Shown piece by piece: positions 1 to 10,763 of a stretch of 64,000 bases of DNA. Below the pieces are notes generated by a model. That model did no database searches and was not told the origin of the DNA. It worked only from the letters and a program-made list of their open reading frames with translations. Both the position numbers and the translations under genes were made by a program. The stretch is from Branchiostoma floridae. Taxonomy: Eukaryota; Chordata; Leptocardii; Amphioxiformes; Branchiostomatidae. The stretch is from the NCBI RefSeq assembly GCF_000003815.2, contig NC_049988.1, positions 1,045,679 to 1,109,678 of the forward strand, read 5' to 3'. How positions within the stretch are numbered: position 1 is the stretch's first letter; each line of letters begins with the position of its first letter.

Positions 1-7
1 TTTTTTA

Positions 8-1675
8 TTGAAGTTTCATCCACGCTGTTGTGTTCCAGACGTCACGACAGCCGTCATGACAACATCACCGCTCGTGACCACCACCATACTACTGACAGAC
101 GCAGGGCCTACTCAAGCCACGGGTACTATATCACAGAATTCAAACACAACAGAGAACGTTTCTATGGCAACAGTCACGGACACTCAGACCGACCACACAA
201 CAGTACTTTCAACCACGATAGCTTCGACTACCATGGCAACAGCATTGGTGACCGCAGCAGACAGCACGACACCAACGTCCAATGTCTCTGAAAGCATGCT
301 AACCACTGTGAACGAGACGGGTATCATGGCAACCACTGTCCCCATGGCAACGTCACCTAGTCCCGTCAACATGACACAGACATCGGCAGTCCACGAAAAT
401 ATGACCTCAACAGAAATGATGTCGTCTACCGCACAACCTACAACCACTACAGGTGCATCATCAACTACAAAGAACCTAGCCACGGATATGATGACGACCA
501 AAGTGATGACGACGACGCAAGCCTCTAATAATACAGGCATGACATCGACAGCAATGCCGACAGGAATGGCTTTAACAACAGAAGAGTCCACCACTATAAC
601 ACCAAAGGTGAATTCCACTGAAGCCTTCAATGCATCTTCAGGGACAACAGAAATGATGGCAACGACAGAATTGATGACGACAGCACCGGTCAGTGAGAAC
701 ACCACAGATATGATGACAACTTCTGTGGTTAATACGACGTCTACAGAAATGAAGACCAACATGACTACACCAGAAATGATAACCAACATGACCAACGCAG
801 AAATGATGACCAACATGAGCACAACAGAAACGATGACGACAGCAGGGGCCAATATGACGACAACCGAAATGATGACGACGACAGAAGCAGAAATGACCAC
901 CCGAGAAAGAATGCCGACAGCAGGTAGCAACATGACCACTACAGAAACAGTGATGACATCAGAAGCCGAAATGACCACAGAAGCAATGGTGAACTCCACA
1001 AAAATGATGACGAACATGACCACCACAGAAATGATGACGAATATGACCACCTCAGAAATGATGACGAACATGACCACCACAGAAATGATGACGAACATGA
1101 CCACCTCAGAAATGATGACGAACATGACCACCACAGAAATGATGACGAACATGACCACCTCAGAAATGATGACGAACATGACCACCACAGAAATGATGAC
1201 CAAGATGACCACAGCAAAAACAATGACGACATCAGAAGCCGAAATGACCACAGCAGCAATGGTGACCTCTACAGAAATTATGACGACACCGCTGACCAAC
1301 ATGACCACTACAGAAATGAAAACAACCCCAGAAGCCAATATGACTACCACAGAAATGATGACTGCACCAGAGGTTAATGNNNNNNNNNNNNNNNNNNNNN
1401 NNNNNNNNNNNNNNNNNNNNNNNNNNNNNNNNNNNNNNNNNNNNNNNNNNNNNNNNNNNNNNNNNNNNNNNNNNNNNNNNNNNNNNGAAACCATGACGAC
1501 ACCACACGTCAATATGACCACCACAGAAATGATGACGCCAGCAGAGACCAACATGACCTCAACGGGAACGATGAACACTCAAACAAATGGAAGGACCACC
1601 ACCGATATGATGACGACCCCAGAAGCCATTATGACCTCCACACAAATGATTACCACCCCCGAAGCCCAATATTGA
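8..1675 (+). CDS. Thr/Met-rich mucin-like repeat exon (partial, open at the window start)
   Basis: One long open frame made almost wholly of Thr, Met, Ser, Ala, Glu and Asn. The first 250 residues are irregular Thr/Ser-rich sequence; from about base 740 it becomes a tandem array of short units of the type MTTTEMMTN, many carrying an N-x-T glycosylation sequon (NMT). Such sequence is expected to be densely O- and N-glycosylated and extracellular. No signal peptide is visible, so the exon probably continues a protein begun upstream of the window. The frame crosses a gap at 1380-1486. It lies just before phase-1 exons of the VioB-like gene and I infer it belongs to that gene, as its extracellular stalk; the splice donor is not visible because the array runs into a second gap. 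Alternative: a separate mucin gene. Confidence 0.65.
   Translation: MKFHPRCCVPDVTTAVMTTSPLVTTTILLTDAGPTQATGTISQNSNTTENVSMATVTDTQTDHTTVLSTTIASTTMATALVTAADSTTPTSNVSESMLTTVNETGIMATTVPMATSPSPVNMTQTSAVHENMTSTEMMSSTAQPTTTTGASSTTKNLATDMMTTKVMTTTQASNNTGMTSTAMPTGMALTTEESTTITPKVNSTEAFNASSGTTEMMATTELMTTAPVSENTTDMMTTSVVNTTSTEMKTNMTTPEMITNMTNAEMMTNMSTTETMTTAGANMTTTEMMTTTEAEMTTRERMPTAGSNMTTTETVMTSEAEMTTEAMVNSTKMMTNMTTTEMMTNMTTSEMMTNMTTTEMMTNMTTSEMMTNMTTTEMMTNMTTSEMMTNMTTTEMMTKMTTAKTMTTSEAEMTTAAMVTSTEIMTTPLTNMTTTEMKTTPEANMTTTEMMTAPEVNXXXXXXXXXXXXXXXXXXXXXXXXXXXXXXXXXXXXETMTTPHVNMTTTEMMTPAETNMTSTGTMNTQTNGRTTTDMMTTPEAIMTSTQMITTPEAQY
1010..1200 (+). repeat. 27-bp coding minisatellite inside the mucin exon
   Basis: Seven or so head-to-tail 27-bp units, each encoding nine residues with the core TTEMMTNM. 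Units alternate strictly between a Thr-Thr-Thr and a Thr-Thr-Ser version (accacc versus acctca), so the true repeat period is 54 bp. Looser 39-bp relatives lie on both sides. Confidence 0.85.
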
Positions 1676-1762
1676 CCCCCACAGAAATTATGAACACCCC
1701 CGGAAGGCAATTTGGACCCCCCCCGAAAGTGGTGACCAACCCGCAAAGCCCAATTTTTACCC
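1640..1762 (+). other. Corrupted end of the mucin repeat array next to a gap
   Basis: The repeat continues past the apparent stop at 1673-1675: three more units of about 36-39 bp can be followed, each ending in a gaagcccaat-like core, but with growing numbers of extra C, T and G bases up to the gap at 1763. Runs such as cccccccc and single-base shifts look like poor base calls at a contig end, so the stop is probably not real. Confidence 0.55.
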
Positions 1763-1862
1763 NNNNNNNNNNNNNNNNNNNNNNNNNNNNNNNNNNNNNN
1801 NNNNNNNNNNNNNNNNNNNNNNNNNNNNNNNNNNNNNNNNNNNNNNNNNNNNNNNNNNNNNN

Positions 1863-2024
1863 ACGTCCTATCCGAGGGACGGCCCTAGGCGAAGCTAGGT
1901 ACTCATTTGCACCTGGGTGAAGCAAGGAAAGTCGTGTAATAATCGGTGGCACATCGTCTGATTCGAACCCAGAACCTCTGGGTTGTGAGTCGAACACCCT
2001 GCCGATAGCGCTCCACGACCCCAC
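1863..2024 (-). mobile_element. tRNA-derived SINE-like repeat
   Basis: Read on the minus strand it has a tRNA-like head with a clear Pol III box B (GGTTCGAATC, at 1960-1970) preceded by a box-A-like stretch near 2015. After the head comes a segment (ACACGACTTTCCTTGCTTC, then CACCCAGGTG) that is shared almost unchanged with the copy at 43081-43262. The 3' end is cut by the gap. It sits between the mucin exon and the first linker exon. Confidence 0.6.
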
Positions 2025-2290
2025 ATTAACTGTCACTCAATGTTCAAGAAGGTTATGTTTTTCAGTATGTGTCGATTTACTCTTGACAACTAGTTTAATA
2101 GAGAAATTGAGTAATTTTAATATAAAAGAATCATTAGCTAATATAATTTCTAAAAATAATGGCGTCGTTTGTACTTAGTTAATAAGAACCATTTTGTACA
2201 CGTCCGTTGTAAAGGATAATATCATTTGGCGAAGGTATCAGACAGAGGAATTCTAGTTTCATCCTTGCAATTTGTTTGGTCTTTTTTCAG

Positions 2291-2374
2291 ATTCGACTAC
2301 AGACCACCACAGCCATGAGCACAGCCTGTACAGCCAGAACCCTCAAAGTGAGCAAGTAGAAGACGACAATGCAG
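2291..2374 (+). CDS. Linker exon 1 of the VioB-like gene
   Basis: Starts after cttttttcag and ends before gtgagg; 84 bp, phase 1 in and out. It encodes a His/Ser/Gln-rich, then acidic, 28-residue linker beginning DSTTDHHSHEH. No domain. Confidence 0.6.
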
Positions 2375-5300
2375 GTGAGGTGAAAGTACCAACATTTGAA
2401 GCAACATTATTTATCATCTTAATGGTGGTGGCAGGAGTTCGGAGGACCAACCTACTGTTCTCAACCCAAAATGTGGCTCTACCCGAGTCTCTGAGAACTG
2501 TGTAGACAGTCATAGATTGGAATGAATTACCACAGCACCTAGTAGGGCCAAGTCAACAAAACACTTCAAAGTTGGGGTAGCCAAGCAGCATGGATGTCCC
2601 AGATGCATCCAGCTGTAAAGCAAAGGGGCCCATGTTCAGTATGGTATTGTATATTATCATCACTATTTTTCGTCGTTCCCATCCACAACTTTTTTGTTTG
2701 TTTAATCGATTCCACCACCTCCGGCCTCTGTTATGNNNNNNNNNNNNNNNNNNNNNNNNNNNNNNNNNNNNNNNNNNNNNNNNNNNNNNNNNNNNNNNNN
2801 NNNNNNNNNNNNNNNNNNNNNNNNNNNNNNNNNNNAAAAAAAGAGAAGCTAGCTTCGGCTAGAGATGTCATCTCGTGCGGGGCATTAAGCAGTGGGCACC
2901 TTATGTTGAAGGAGAGCCACACCTCGACCACCTCACTTGTCAAAACCTCAAAGTTTCGTATTTTAAATTTTGAAAGGGTGATAACCACCTTAATTAAATT
3001 TCAATGAATAAGTAGAAATGATCACGACTCACCTTCCTGAAATGTCGATTGAATATTCAATTTAGGCTCCAATGACGACTTCTGTGAACGTGGCGAGGAC
3101 GAAGTTGAAACTGGACACATCAGCCCCTCTGGTACGTTTTTGCGTTTATTGGTAGGATTCAGTGTACTCTATCAAATTGTGAGGTCAAACATTCATGTAT
3201 TTGGAGATGAGTCATTGTTTTTGTATAAAACGTTCACAGTATGTTACAGATAAATAAAGATTGGCAGTTCTGTCAATAATTAAATATAATAGAAGTTTAT
3301 TTGCAAGTTCGTGCCCGAGGGCTAATTGCAAGTACATGGTATACACATAGTGGCAATGAACAGTCATAAACAATATTCTACTCTAATGCTAGTGTTGGCT
3401 ATTTCTAAACAGGTTGGGTTTGACTTCTTTTTTTGAAAGCAGAGGGAGACTTTTTGTAATTAGTATTACAATTTAGCGCCGAATGGCAGCCGCTCCAGAC
3501 CCTTGCGATTTAGCCCCGCCTATTGTAAACTCCTCACAAATCAGCCCCTGAGCCCTTGACTGCGAAGAACCTATTTTGAATTGATATTTGCAGCATGGTG
3601 GTACAAGTTTGTATCAGTTAAAGGCGGTCTCTAAGCTGATAAGTGACCAATGGGTTGTGGTGCTAACACCGTAAACACTCAAATTAAGAATGACTGAATG
3701 TTGATGACCCTGCCTATAAATGCAATTCCTGCAGCTAAACTTCGTTTGAACTTTGCTGGGAGATTTCTTACTGACGTCTCAACCATCAACAACCAAAGGG
3801 GGAATTTCAACATCAGCACATTTGATCCCAACAGAGAGCCCGGCTGGGACCCAAAAGGAAGCGGAGATTTCCGGTTGGTCGACTGTAGAGTCACAGAAGT
3901 CTGCCTTGCGGACGGACACTGCGGCATGGTGGACCCTATCGTTGGTCAAACGATCATAGGTAATATCAACACTTTCTTTACTGTAATACTTTCTAGTCTT
4001 GGTCCAGCTTTAACAACAATCTGCTTTAACAAGCTCTGACCCATCCTTAAGATTCATCCCTATGGTTGTCAGGATGTACCTAATAGACTCATTAAAAAAC
4101 GACAGTTCAAGGTTGTTAACTGGTGGCCTCAAAAGGGAGTAATGTCATTGTAGGCATGAATACCGAACCGGACGGCATGTACGCAAGTTAATTCCCAACT
4201 CAGTGTTTTTCGACATAAATTTCATGTTAAATACTTTTATATCAGTGTGACCTTGCATCACATCTGCTTTGCGCCTTTCCAACAAAAATGCATAGATGTG
4301 GCTGCTTTAATTATCTAGGCTCAGACAGCACCACTGCAGGCAAGCTGGTGGACCTGGATACAGACAACCAAGAGCAATCTCAGCTCTGGGGCCTCGTGGT
4401 CGGCGTGGACGGCTTCCTGAAGGGGGATTTCGTCCCGCGGTCATTCAACCACATGCACGACGCCTGTGCAGGATTGGACTGCAATACAGTTACCGGGGAT
4501 ACACGTCTCATTGCTGTCTGGGTGTCGATGCTCCAAAACGTGAAGTGGATCGATGATCCTCTAGTAAGACAGTCTGACTTCATACAGCAGGTCATGGCTC
4601 TCCGCTGCATGCCTGGATTTCAGTTGCACGTAAAACTCAACGTCTACAACATGATAGTGGCATCGAAGTCTGAAGACTACCTGTATGGCCGTGTGGTTGG
4701 GACCATATTTGCAGCAGTGTCGAAGCACCCTCTTCCTTATGGTCCGTATAAGAGGATGCTGTGGAGAGATGACGGTGGTCACGTACCGTTCTATGTTGAC
4801 GTCCACACGAAGCAGGTACTGTTGGACTTTGCCAACAGTATGAAGTTCGACATTCAAGGTAACCCCATAGGACCCTCAGGCGGGCCCCTGTATCTTCTTC
4901 AGTACAACGGCACGAAGAGAAGGTGCGAACCTCTCAGCAACGAGGCGTACAACCTGGGAGAAATCAAACTCGGCGGAGACCTGTATGGAAACTACTGGCT
5001 TCAGAGGACTGCGGGGATAATTGCACTTTCAGTAAAACACAAGGCAATTGAAACAATTGGGAACACTCCATTGGCGGTTATCCAACAAAAGTCTCCAACG
5101 CACTGCGAGCCAGTGTTAGAGGAAAGGCAAGATGGCTTGTTCGTTGAGGCCGTCGGCAATCGTGTTGCGCGGAAAGAGCCCAATGATGAATGGAATGTGA
5201 AATTTCGCGCTTTCCAGTTTGGCAGGTCTGCCAAAGGAGTTATCGTCAAAACCAAGCTAATCTGGCCACCAGGTGACTTGAAACCAGCAATAGATATTGT

Positions 5301-7053
5301 CAGTACCAAACCATCCGGGAACGACGGCATTTCTTCTATAACCTTCCGGTCCAGCAATCCGGGGGAACCAAGGAGAGAAGAGCAGCTAGATGGACAGGTC
5401 TACAAATACGACATAACTGCCCAACAAGGAGGTGATCATGAATTCATAGTTCGGGACCTACAGANNNNNNNNNNNNNNNNNNNNNNNNNNNNNNNNNNNN
5501 NNNNNNNNNNNNNNNNNNNNNNNNNNNNNNNNNNNNNNNNNNNNNNNNNNNNNNNNNNNNNNNNCAGAGTACCCCTTCACTCCCGGTAAAGTGACCTGGT
5601 ACGAACATGTCTACCCGATATTCCAACAGTATGCCAACCTCTACCCCGTCATGAAGCCGATTATCAACCTTGCAAGCTACGAGGATGTCACTAAGAAAAT
5701 GAAAATACTGAAACACGTCCTTACTCTCCCCGAAACAAACCCGAATTACATGCCGGTGACCAGGGACCTATCTCCAACAAAGCGGCGAATGATTCTGTCA
5801 TGGTTAGACGACCTGGACCCATCCTCGAACCTCCCACCAATAGGAACGAACACCCACACCTTAGAGGAACTAAAACGGAGCCTCCAGGTAGCTCTTCAGC
5901 TGGAACTAGCGACAATCCCTCCCTATCTGAGCGCGCTGTTCTCAATAAAAGATGGCGAAAACAGAGAGGTGGCCTCAATTATAAAAAGCATTGTTGTCGA
6001 TGAGATGAAACACATGACTCTGGTTTCCAACCTCCTGAACGCGATTGCTGGGGCGCCAAACTTAAACCATCCGTCTATAGTACCGTCCTATCCAAATGCC
6101 CTTCCTGGGGGAGCCAACCCCGGTCTTGTGGTAAAGCTCGCGAGGTGCTCTTTGAACCAGATTCGAACCGTTTTTCAGGGGATTGAGAGACCAGACTGTA
6201 AGATGGTGAATTCTGATGTGTTCCAGTATATTCGCACTCATAGAAAACGTCTCATAAAGTGCAGTGATGACGCACCTACCGGCAATGAGGACACTTGGGC
6301 GGAAATCGATCGACGGTGTAGAGAAACCACGACAAGGCCAGCTACCATCGGTGCGATCTACATCCAACAGATCCTCTGCCCGATGGTCATACTACAGATA
6401 CAAGCACGATTTAGAAACACGACTCTGTTTACAGGTGAAACACGAAGCAGGTAACCAGTGACCAGTGGTTTGGCAAGAAGGACAGTTCCCCATACGCAGT
6501 GTATGATCTTCCCACTGCGGTAGCTGCCATAGTAGACATTGCTACTGAGGGCGAAGGGAGCGATGCTTGTGACCCTTTTGACGAGGAGGACGAGCTGTCA
6601 CACTACTTCAAGTTTGCCGAGGTGGTGCACGGACGGAGGCTGATAGAAACGGACCCAGGCGACGCATCATTGGGACAGTGCTTTGACAACTTTTTTCCAT
6701 GTGATGATGACATGAACTGCACCAAGACTTTTAGCTTCGTTGGGCGACTTGTGCCTTTCTTTGACGACGGTGTCTGGCCGACCATTTCTAACCCACACTC
6801 CGAGAGATACCCGCCAGCATCGCAGGTTCGCAAGTATTCTGACAACTTCAACAAGATCTACACAGGCCTGTTGAAGTGTATCCACGAGACGTTTAACGGA
6901 AACCCGAACAAGATGAAGGACTGTATGGGCATGATGTCGTCATTAACAGCCTGGGGAAAAAAGCTTGTGCGGACGCCAATAGACCCGAATGGGGATCCCG
7001 AGATGGGGCCGAACGCCGCACCAACCTTCGAGTTCTACGGGCCACGTCATTAA
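2291..7053 (+). CDS. VioB-like / ferritin-like domain protein (multi-exon gene)
   Basis: Exons 2291-2374, 3066-3131, 3735-3959 and 4319-7053 join in phase 1 throughout, with AG acceptors and GT donors. From exon 3735 the translation follows bacterial VioB-type proteins (the violacein enzyme making the iminophenyl-pyruvate dimer) from the N-terminal LNF-G segment, through GNYWLQRTAGI and YEHVYP, to the C-terminal ferritin-like domain. Two di-iron-type motifs are visible: LQLE followed by EMKH (6002-6013) and EVVH (6619-6630). The gene ends at a TAA at 7051-7053. A gap (5465-5564) falls in the last exon, and a one-base frame break occurs near 6437-6453. Which reaction it catalyses cannot be told; the family fit is judged by eye. 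The upstream mucin exon suggests an extracellular, mucin-tethered form. Confidence 0.7.
3066..3131 (+). CDS. Linker exon 2 of the VioB-like gene
   Basis: 66 bp between aatttag and gtacgt, phase 1 to 1. It encodes an acidic 22-residue stretch (GSNDDFCERGEDEVE...). Between 2375 and 3065 the intron holds a gap and no other coding signal. Confidence 0.55.
3735..3959 (+). CDS. N-terminal exon of the VioB-like domain
   Basis: 225 bp, from cctgcag to the donor gtaata, phase 1 to 1. It encodes AKLRLNFAGRFLTDVSTIN and then a FDPN...GWDPKGSGDFRL segment. The LNF-GRF start corresponds to the first strand of VioB-type proteins, which normally lies at the extreme N-terminus; here it is preceded by linker and probable mucin sequence. 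Confidence 0.65.
4319..7053 (+). CDS. Main VioB-like exon with the ferritin-like domain
   Basis: Begins after ttatctag in phase 1 (GSDSTTAGKLVDLD). Up to the gap at 5465 it is a long beta-rich region. After the gap the open frame shifts, which means nothing because the gap length is arbitrary. Residues around ASYEDVTKKMK and NYMPVTRDLSPTKRRMIL precede the ferritin-like helices (LEELKRSLQVALQLELATIP; E codon 5903-5905). The tail after EVVHGRRL is Cys-containing and ends GPRH-stop. No intron is needed inside. Confidence 0.65.
6437..6454 (+). pseudogene. One-base frame break in the ferritin-like domain
   Basis: The reading frame carrying ATIGAIYIQQILCPMVILQI ends at TAA 6452-6454. A frame opened by dropping back one base continues with QVTSDQWFGKKDSSPY and runs 200 residues to 7053, including the second ExxH motif. 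Both halves look coding, so one base is missing here. Sequencing error, polymorphism or a decaying gene are all possible; a 16-bp intron is too short to explain it. Confidence 0.7.
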
Positions 7054-7140
7054 GAATCTAAATCAATTCGACTTACAATTGTTAACATTTATGAGCAAGG
7101 AATGACTATTATTGACGACTAGTCAGCCCTAACTATCTAT

Positions 7141-9060
7141 ATGATCTCATTAGCAAAATACATCCGCGGTCGTCTCAGCACCATNNNNNNNNNNNNNNNN
7201 NNNNNNNNNNNNNNNNNNNNNNNNNNNNNNNNNNNNNNNNNNNNNNNNNNNNNNNNNNNNNNNNNNNNNNNNNNNNNNNNNNNNNNNNNNNNNNNNNNNN
7301 NNNNNNNNNNNNNNNNNNNNNNNNNNNNNNNNNNNNNNNNNNNNNNNNNNNNNNNNNNNNNNNNNNNNNNNNNNNNNNNNNNNNNNNNNNNNNNNNNNNN
7401 NNNNNNNNNNNNNNNNNNNNNNNNNNNNNNNNNNNNNNNNNNNNNNNNNNNNNNNNNNNNNNNNNNNNNNNNNNNNNNNNNNNNNNNNNNNNNNNNNNNN
7501 NNNNNNNNNNNNNNNNNNNNNNNNNNNNNNNNNNNNNNNNNNNNNNNNNNNNNNNNNNNNNNNNNNNNNNNNNNNNNNNNNNNNNNNNNNNNNNNNNNNN
7601 NNNNNNNNNNNNNNNNNNNNNNNNNNNNNNNNNNNNNNNNNNNNNNNNNNNNNNNNNNNNNNTCACCATCTCATCGGCACCATAAAACCTTCACCATCTC
7701 ATCAGCACCATAAAACCATCACCATCTCATCGGCACCATAAAACCTTCACCATCTCATCGGCACCATAAAACCATCACCATCTCATCGGCACCATAAAAC
7801 CTTCACCATCTCATCATCACCATAAACCTTCACCATCTTATCGGCACCATAAAACCATCACCATCTCATCAGCACCATAAACCGTCACCATCTCATCAGC
7901 ACCATAAAACCATCACCATCTCATCGGCACCATAAAACCATCACCATCTCATCGGCACCATAAAACCTTCAACATCTTATCGGCACCATAAAACCATCAC
8001 CATCTCATCAGCACCATAAAACCATCACCATCTCATCGGCGCCATAAAACCTTCAACATCTTATCGGCACCATGAAACCTTCACCATCTCATCGGCACCA
8101 TAAAACCTTCAACATCTTATCGGCACCATGAAACCTTCAACATCTCATCGGCACCATAAAACCATCACCATCTCATCGGCACCATAAAACCTTCAACATC
8201 TTATGGGCACCATAAAACCTTCAACATCTCATCAGCACGATAAAAACCATCACCATCTCATCGGCACCAGAAAACCGTCACCATCTCATCAGCACCATAA
8301 AACCATCACCATCTCATCGGCACCATAAAACCTTCAATATCTCATCAGCAATATAAACCATCACAATCTCATCAGCACCATAGACCCTCACCATCTCATC
8401 GGCACCATAAAAGTCATCACCATCTCACCAGCACCATAAAAGTCATCACCATCTCATCAGCTTCATAAACAATCATCATCCCATCANNNNNNNNNNNNNN
8501 NNNNNNNNNNNNNNNNNNNNNNNNNNNNNNNNNNNNNNNNNNNNNNNNNNNNNNNNNNNNNNNNNNNNNNNNNNNNNNNNNNNNNNAGCACCATAAAACC
8601 ATCACCATCTCATCAGCACCATAAACCATCACCCTCTCATCGGCACCATAAAACCTTCAATGTTCATCAGCACCATAGACCCTCACCTTCTCATCGGCCC
8701 ATTAAAAGTCATCACCATCTCACCAGCCCCATAAAAGTCATCACCATCTCATCAGCTTCATAAACAATCATCATCCCATCAGTGCCATTCAATCTTCTCT
8801 ATCTCACCAGCACCATAAAACCATCACCATCTCATCAGCACCATAAACCATCACCCTCTCATTGGCACCATAAACCATCACTATCTCATCAGCACCATAA
8901 AACCATCAACATCTCATCAGTACCATAAACCATCACCATCTCATCAGCATCATAAAACCATCTCATCAGCATCATAAACCAGCACAATCTCATCAGCACC
9001 ATAAACCCTCATCATCTCATCAGCACCATGCAATCATCACCATCTCATTAGCTACCATGA
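7141..9060. repeat. Minisatellite, unit about 26-28 bp
   Basis: Dozens of units of the form accatcaccatctcatcgg followed by caccataaa, with alternating accatc/accttc and cggc/cagc variants. It is interrupted by gaps at 7185-7662 and 8487-8586, both flanked by the same repeat, so the true length is unknown. It decays from about 8750 to 9060. It starts soon after the VioB-like stop codon, so it may lie in the 3' UTR or beyond. Confidence 0.95.
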
Positions 9061-10720
9061 AACCATTGCCGTTTTACCATAAAGATTTTCATTGTCTTTT
9101 AAACCAAAATCACAAAGGCTATCGTCATCACCAGCACCTTTATCAATTATGCTGTAAGGATCATATCCGATTTAATCATCGCAAATGTCCCCTATGAAGC
9201 AAATAGCAGCCATAGTCACACATTGCATCAATTCCCCCTACAATCTATAGTTCACAAAAGACAAGAGGATGAATAAGAATCTTTGTCTTACACTTCATCT
9301 ACCTATTTGAGCACATTAAATATCATACACGTGGATACCAAGTTAGCATTAGGCTTTGCATATCATATGGTGTTACGCAAGCGATGATTTTTCATNNNNN
9401 NNNNNNNNNNNNNNNNNNNNNNNNNNNNNNNNNNNNNNNNNNNNNNNNNNNNNNNNNNNNNNNNNNNNNNNNNNNNNNNNNNNNNNNNNNNNNNNGGTGT
9501 CACGCAAGCGATAATTTAAATCGTAAGTTCTCTATGGATTATTTTCATTTGTTAGCTACACAATAGGGAGACGTAGTATTTTTAAAACTTGTAGCTTTAC
9601 CTGAAGAAGTGAAATCATCTTAGGCAGTATTTCGATGCCCTAACCTAAAACCATAATTGTTCTAAACACAGGCCATGTTGATTTGATTATAGGAATGACA
9701 TCTGCGCGCCCATAATTTTTCATCCATTTCCAAAATAAAGTTTTAGACCACATTGTAAATCGTACAAAGCAGCTCTAAAATGAGCACACATATGCCGTAA
9801 ATTAGAAAATAATATCGGGAAAGGGATATTAAAGTAAATTCCAAAGTCAAGAGGAGAAGATGAGAAAGAACATAAAGGAAGAATCCATTGTTCTGCAAAC
9901 CAAACTCTGTGTGTTTAGTTTTGTTTACCTTCCTGCCCCCTTAGAATTCATAATGAAGGCAACTCATTTTTTTTTGCCAAACTTTGTTTTATTCGCACGC
10001 TTGCACGCAGGTTTAGGGTCCACAGAGGATGCCGTCCATATGATAAAGATAAACATTGCCTTATTTGTATTCAAGTACTAGTATGTTACTGATCAAGCAC
10101 TAATTAAGAACAAAATAAAGCTGCAATTAAGAAAGTAACCCAAGAAAAATCGTCACGAAGCTAATTCTATATCGCCTCATTCGAAAGTACTATATTAATC
10201 TAGGACATGACTGCGTAATAGTCAAGGATTTGAATAGTACATTTTGTATTTACGTAGTAAGCAGAGGAGCAAGCTTGGAGTCAACATAACTATAAAATCT
10301 ATATCAAGTAGAGTTTTCCATTGAGTTTTGTGATATGTTNNNNNNNNNNNNNNNNNNNNNNNNNNNNNNNNNNNNNNNNNNNNNNNNNNNNNNNNNNNNN
10401 NNNNNNNNNNNNNNNNNNNNNNNNNNNNNNNNNNNNNNNGTAGGATTTTAAAGAAATCAAGACAAAATATCAATTTACTGCAATGACTGCTTTGATACTG
10501 GGGCAAATAAAAAATTGTAAAAATGCAGTGTTTTCCTCTTACATGTGTCATGCGCACAGTTACACTCAATTAGAAGAATTGATGATGCGGCACAGTGACA
10601 GTCAAATCAAACTACAAGTGTTTCCCCACCAACTTAATCAAAAGGATTCTCTAGGGTTGGTTTCACAAGAGTGTGTATATTCAAGTCAGCACGAGGTCCT
10701 TATTAGATTATAAAATGCAC
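9061..10720. other. No gene seen
   Basis: AT-rich intergenic DNA with two gaps (9396-9495, 10340-10439). It contains one copy of a dispersed repeat end (aggccatgttgatttgatta, 9663-9682) that recurs at 42162, 44884 and 55942. Short open frames here have no coding character. Confidence 0.6.
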
Positions 10721-10763
10721 AGGTGTACGCTCAAAATGTCAACTTGTTTAAATGCATTGACTT

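Noticed and set aside
184-1578. Minus-strand Val/Ile-rich frame opposite the mucin exon, looking like a membrane protein
   Set aside because: It is the complement of Thr/Met codons in the repeat; the plus frame has sequons and continuity with downstream exons.
6434-6450. A tiny GT-AG intron (gtgaaacacgaagcag) to explain the frame change
   Set aside because: Sixteen bases is far below any animal intron, and removing it does not join the two open frames.
7141-9060. Regularly spaced repeats considered as a CRISPR array
   Set aside because: Units abut without unique spacers and the genome is eukaryotic; this is a minisatellite.
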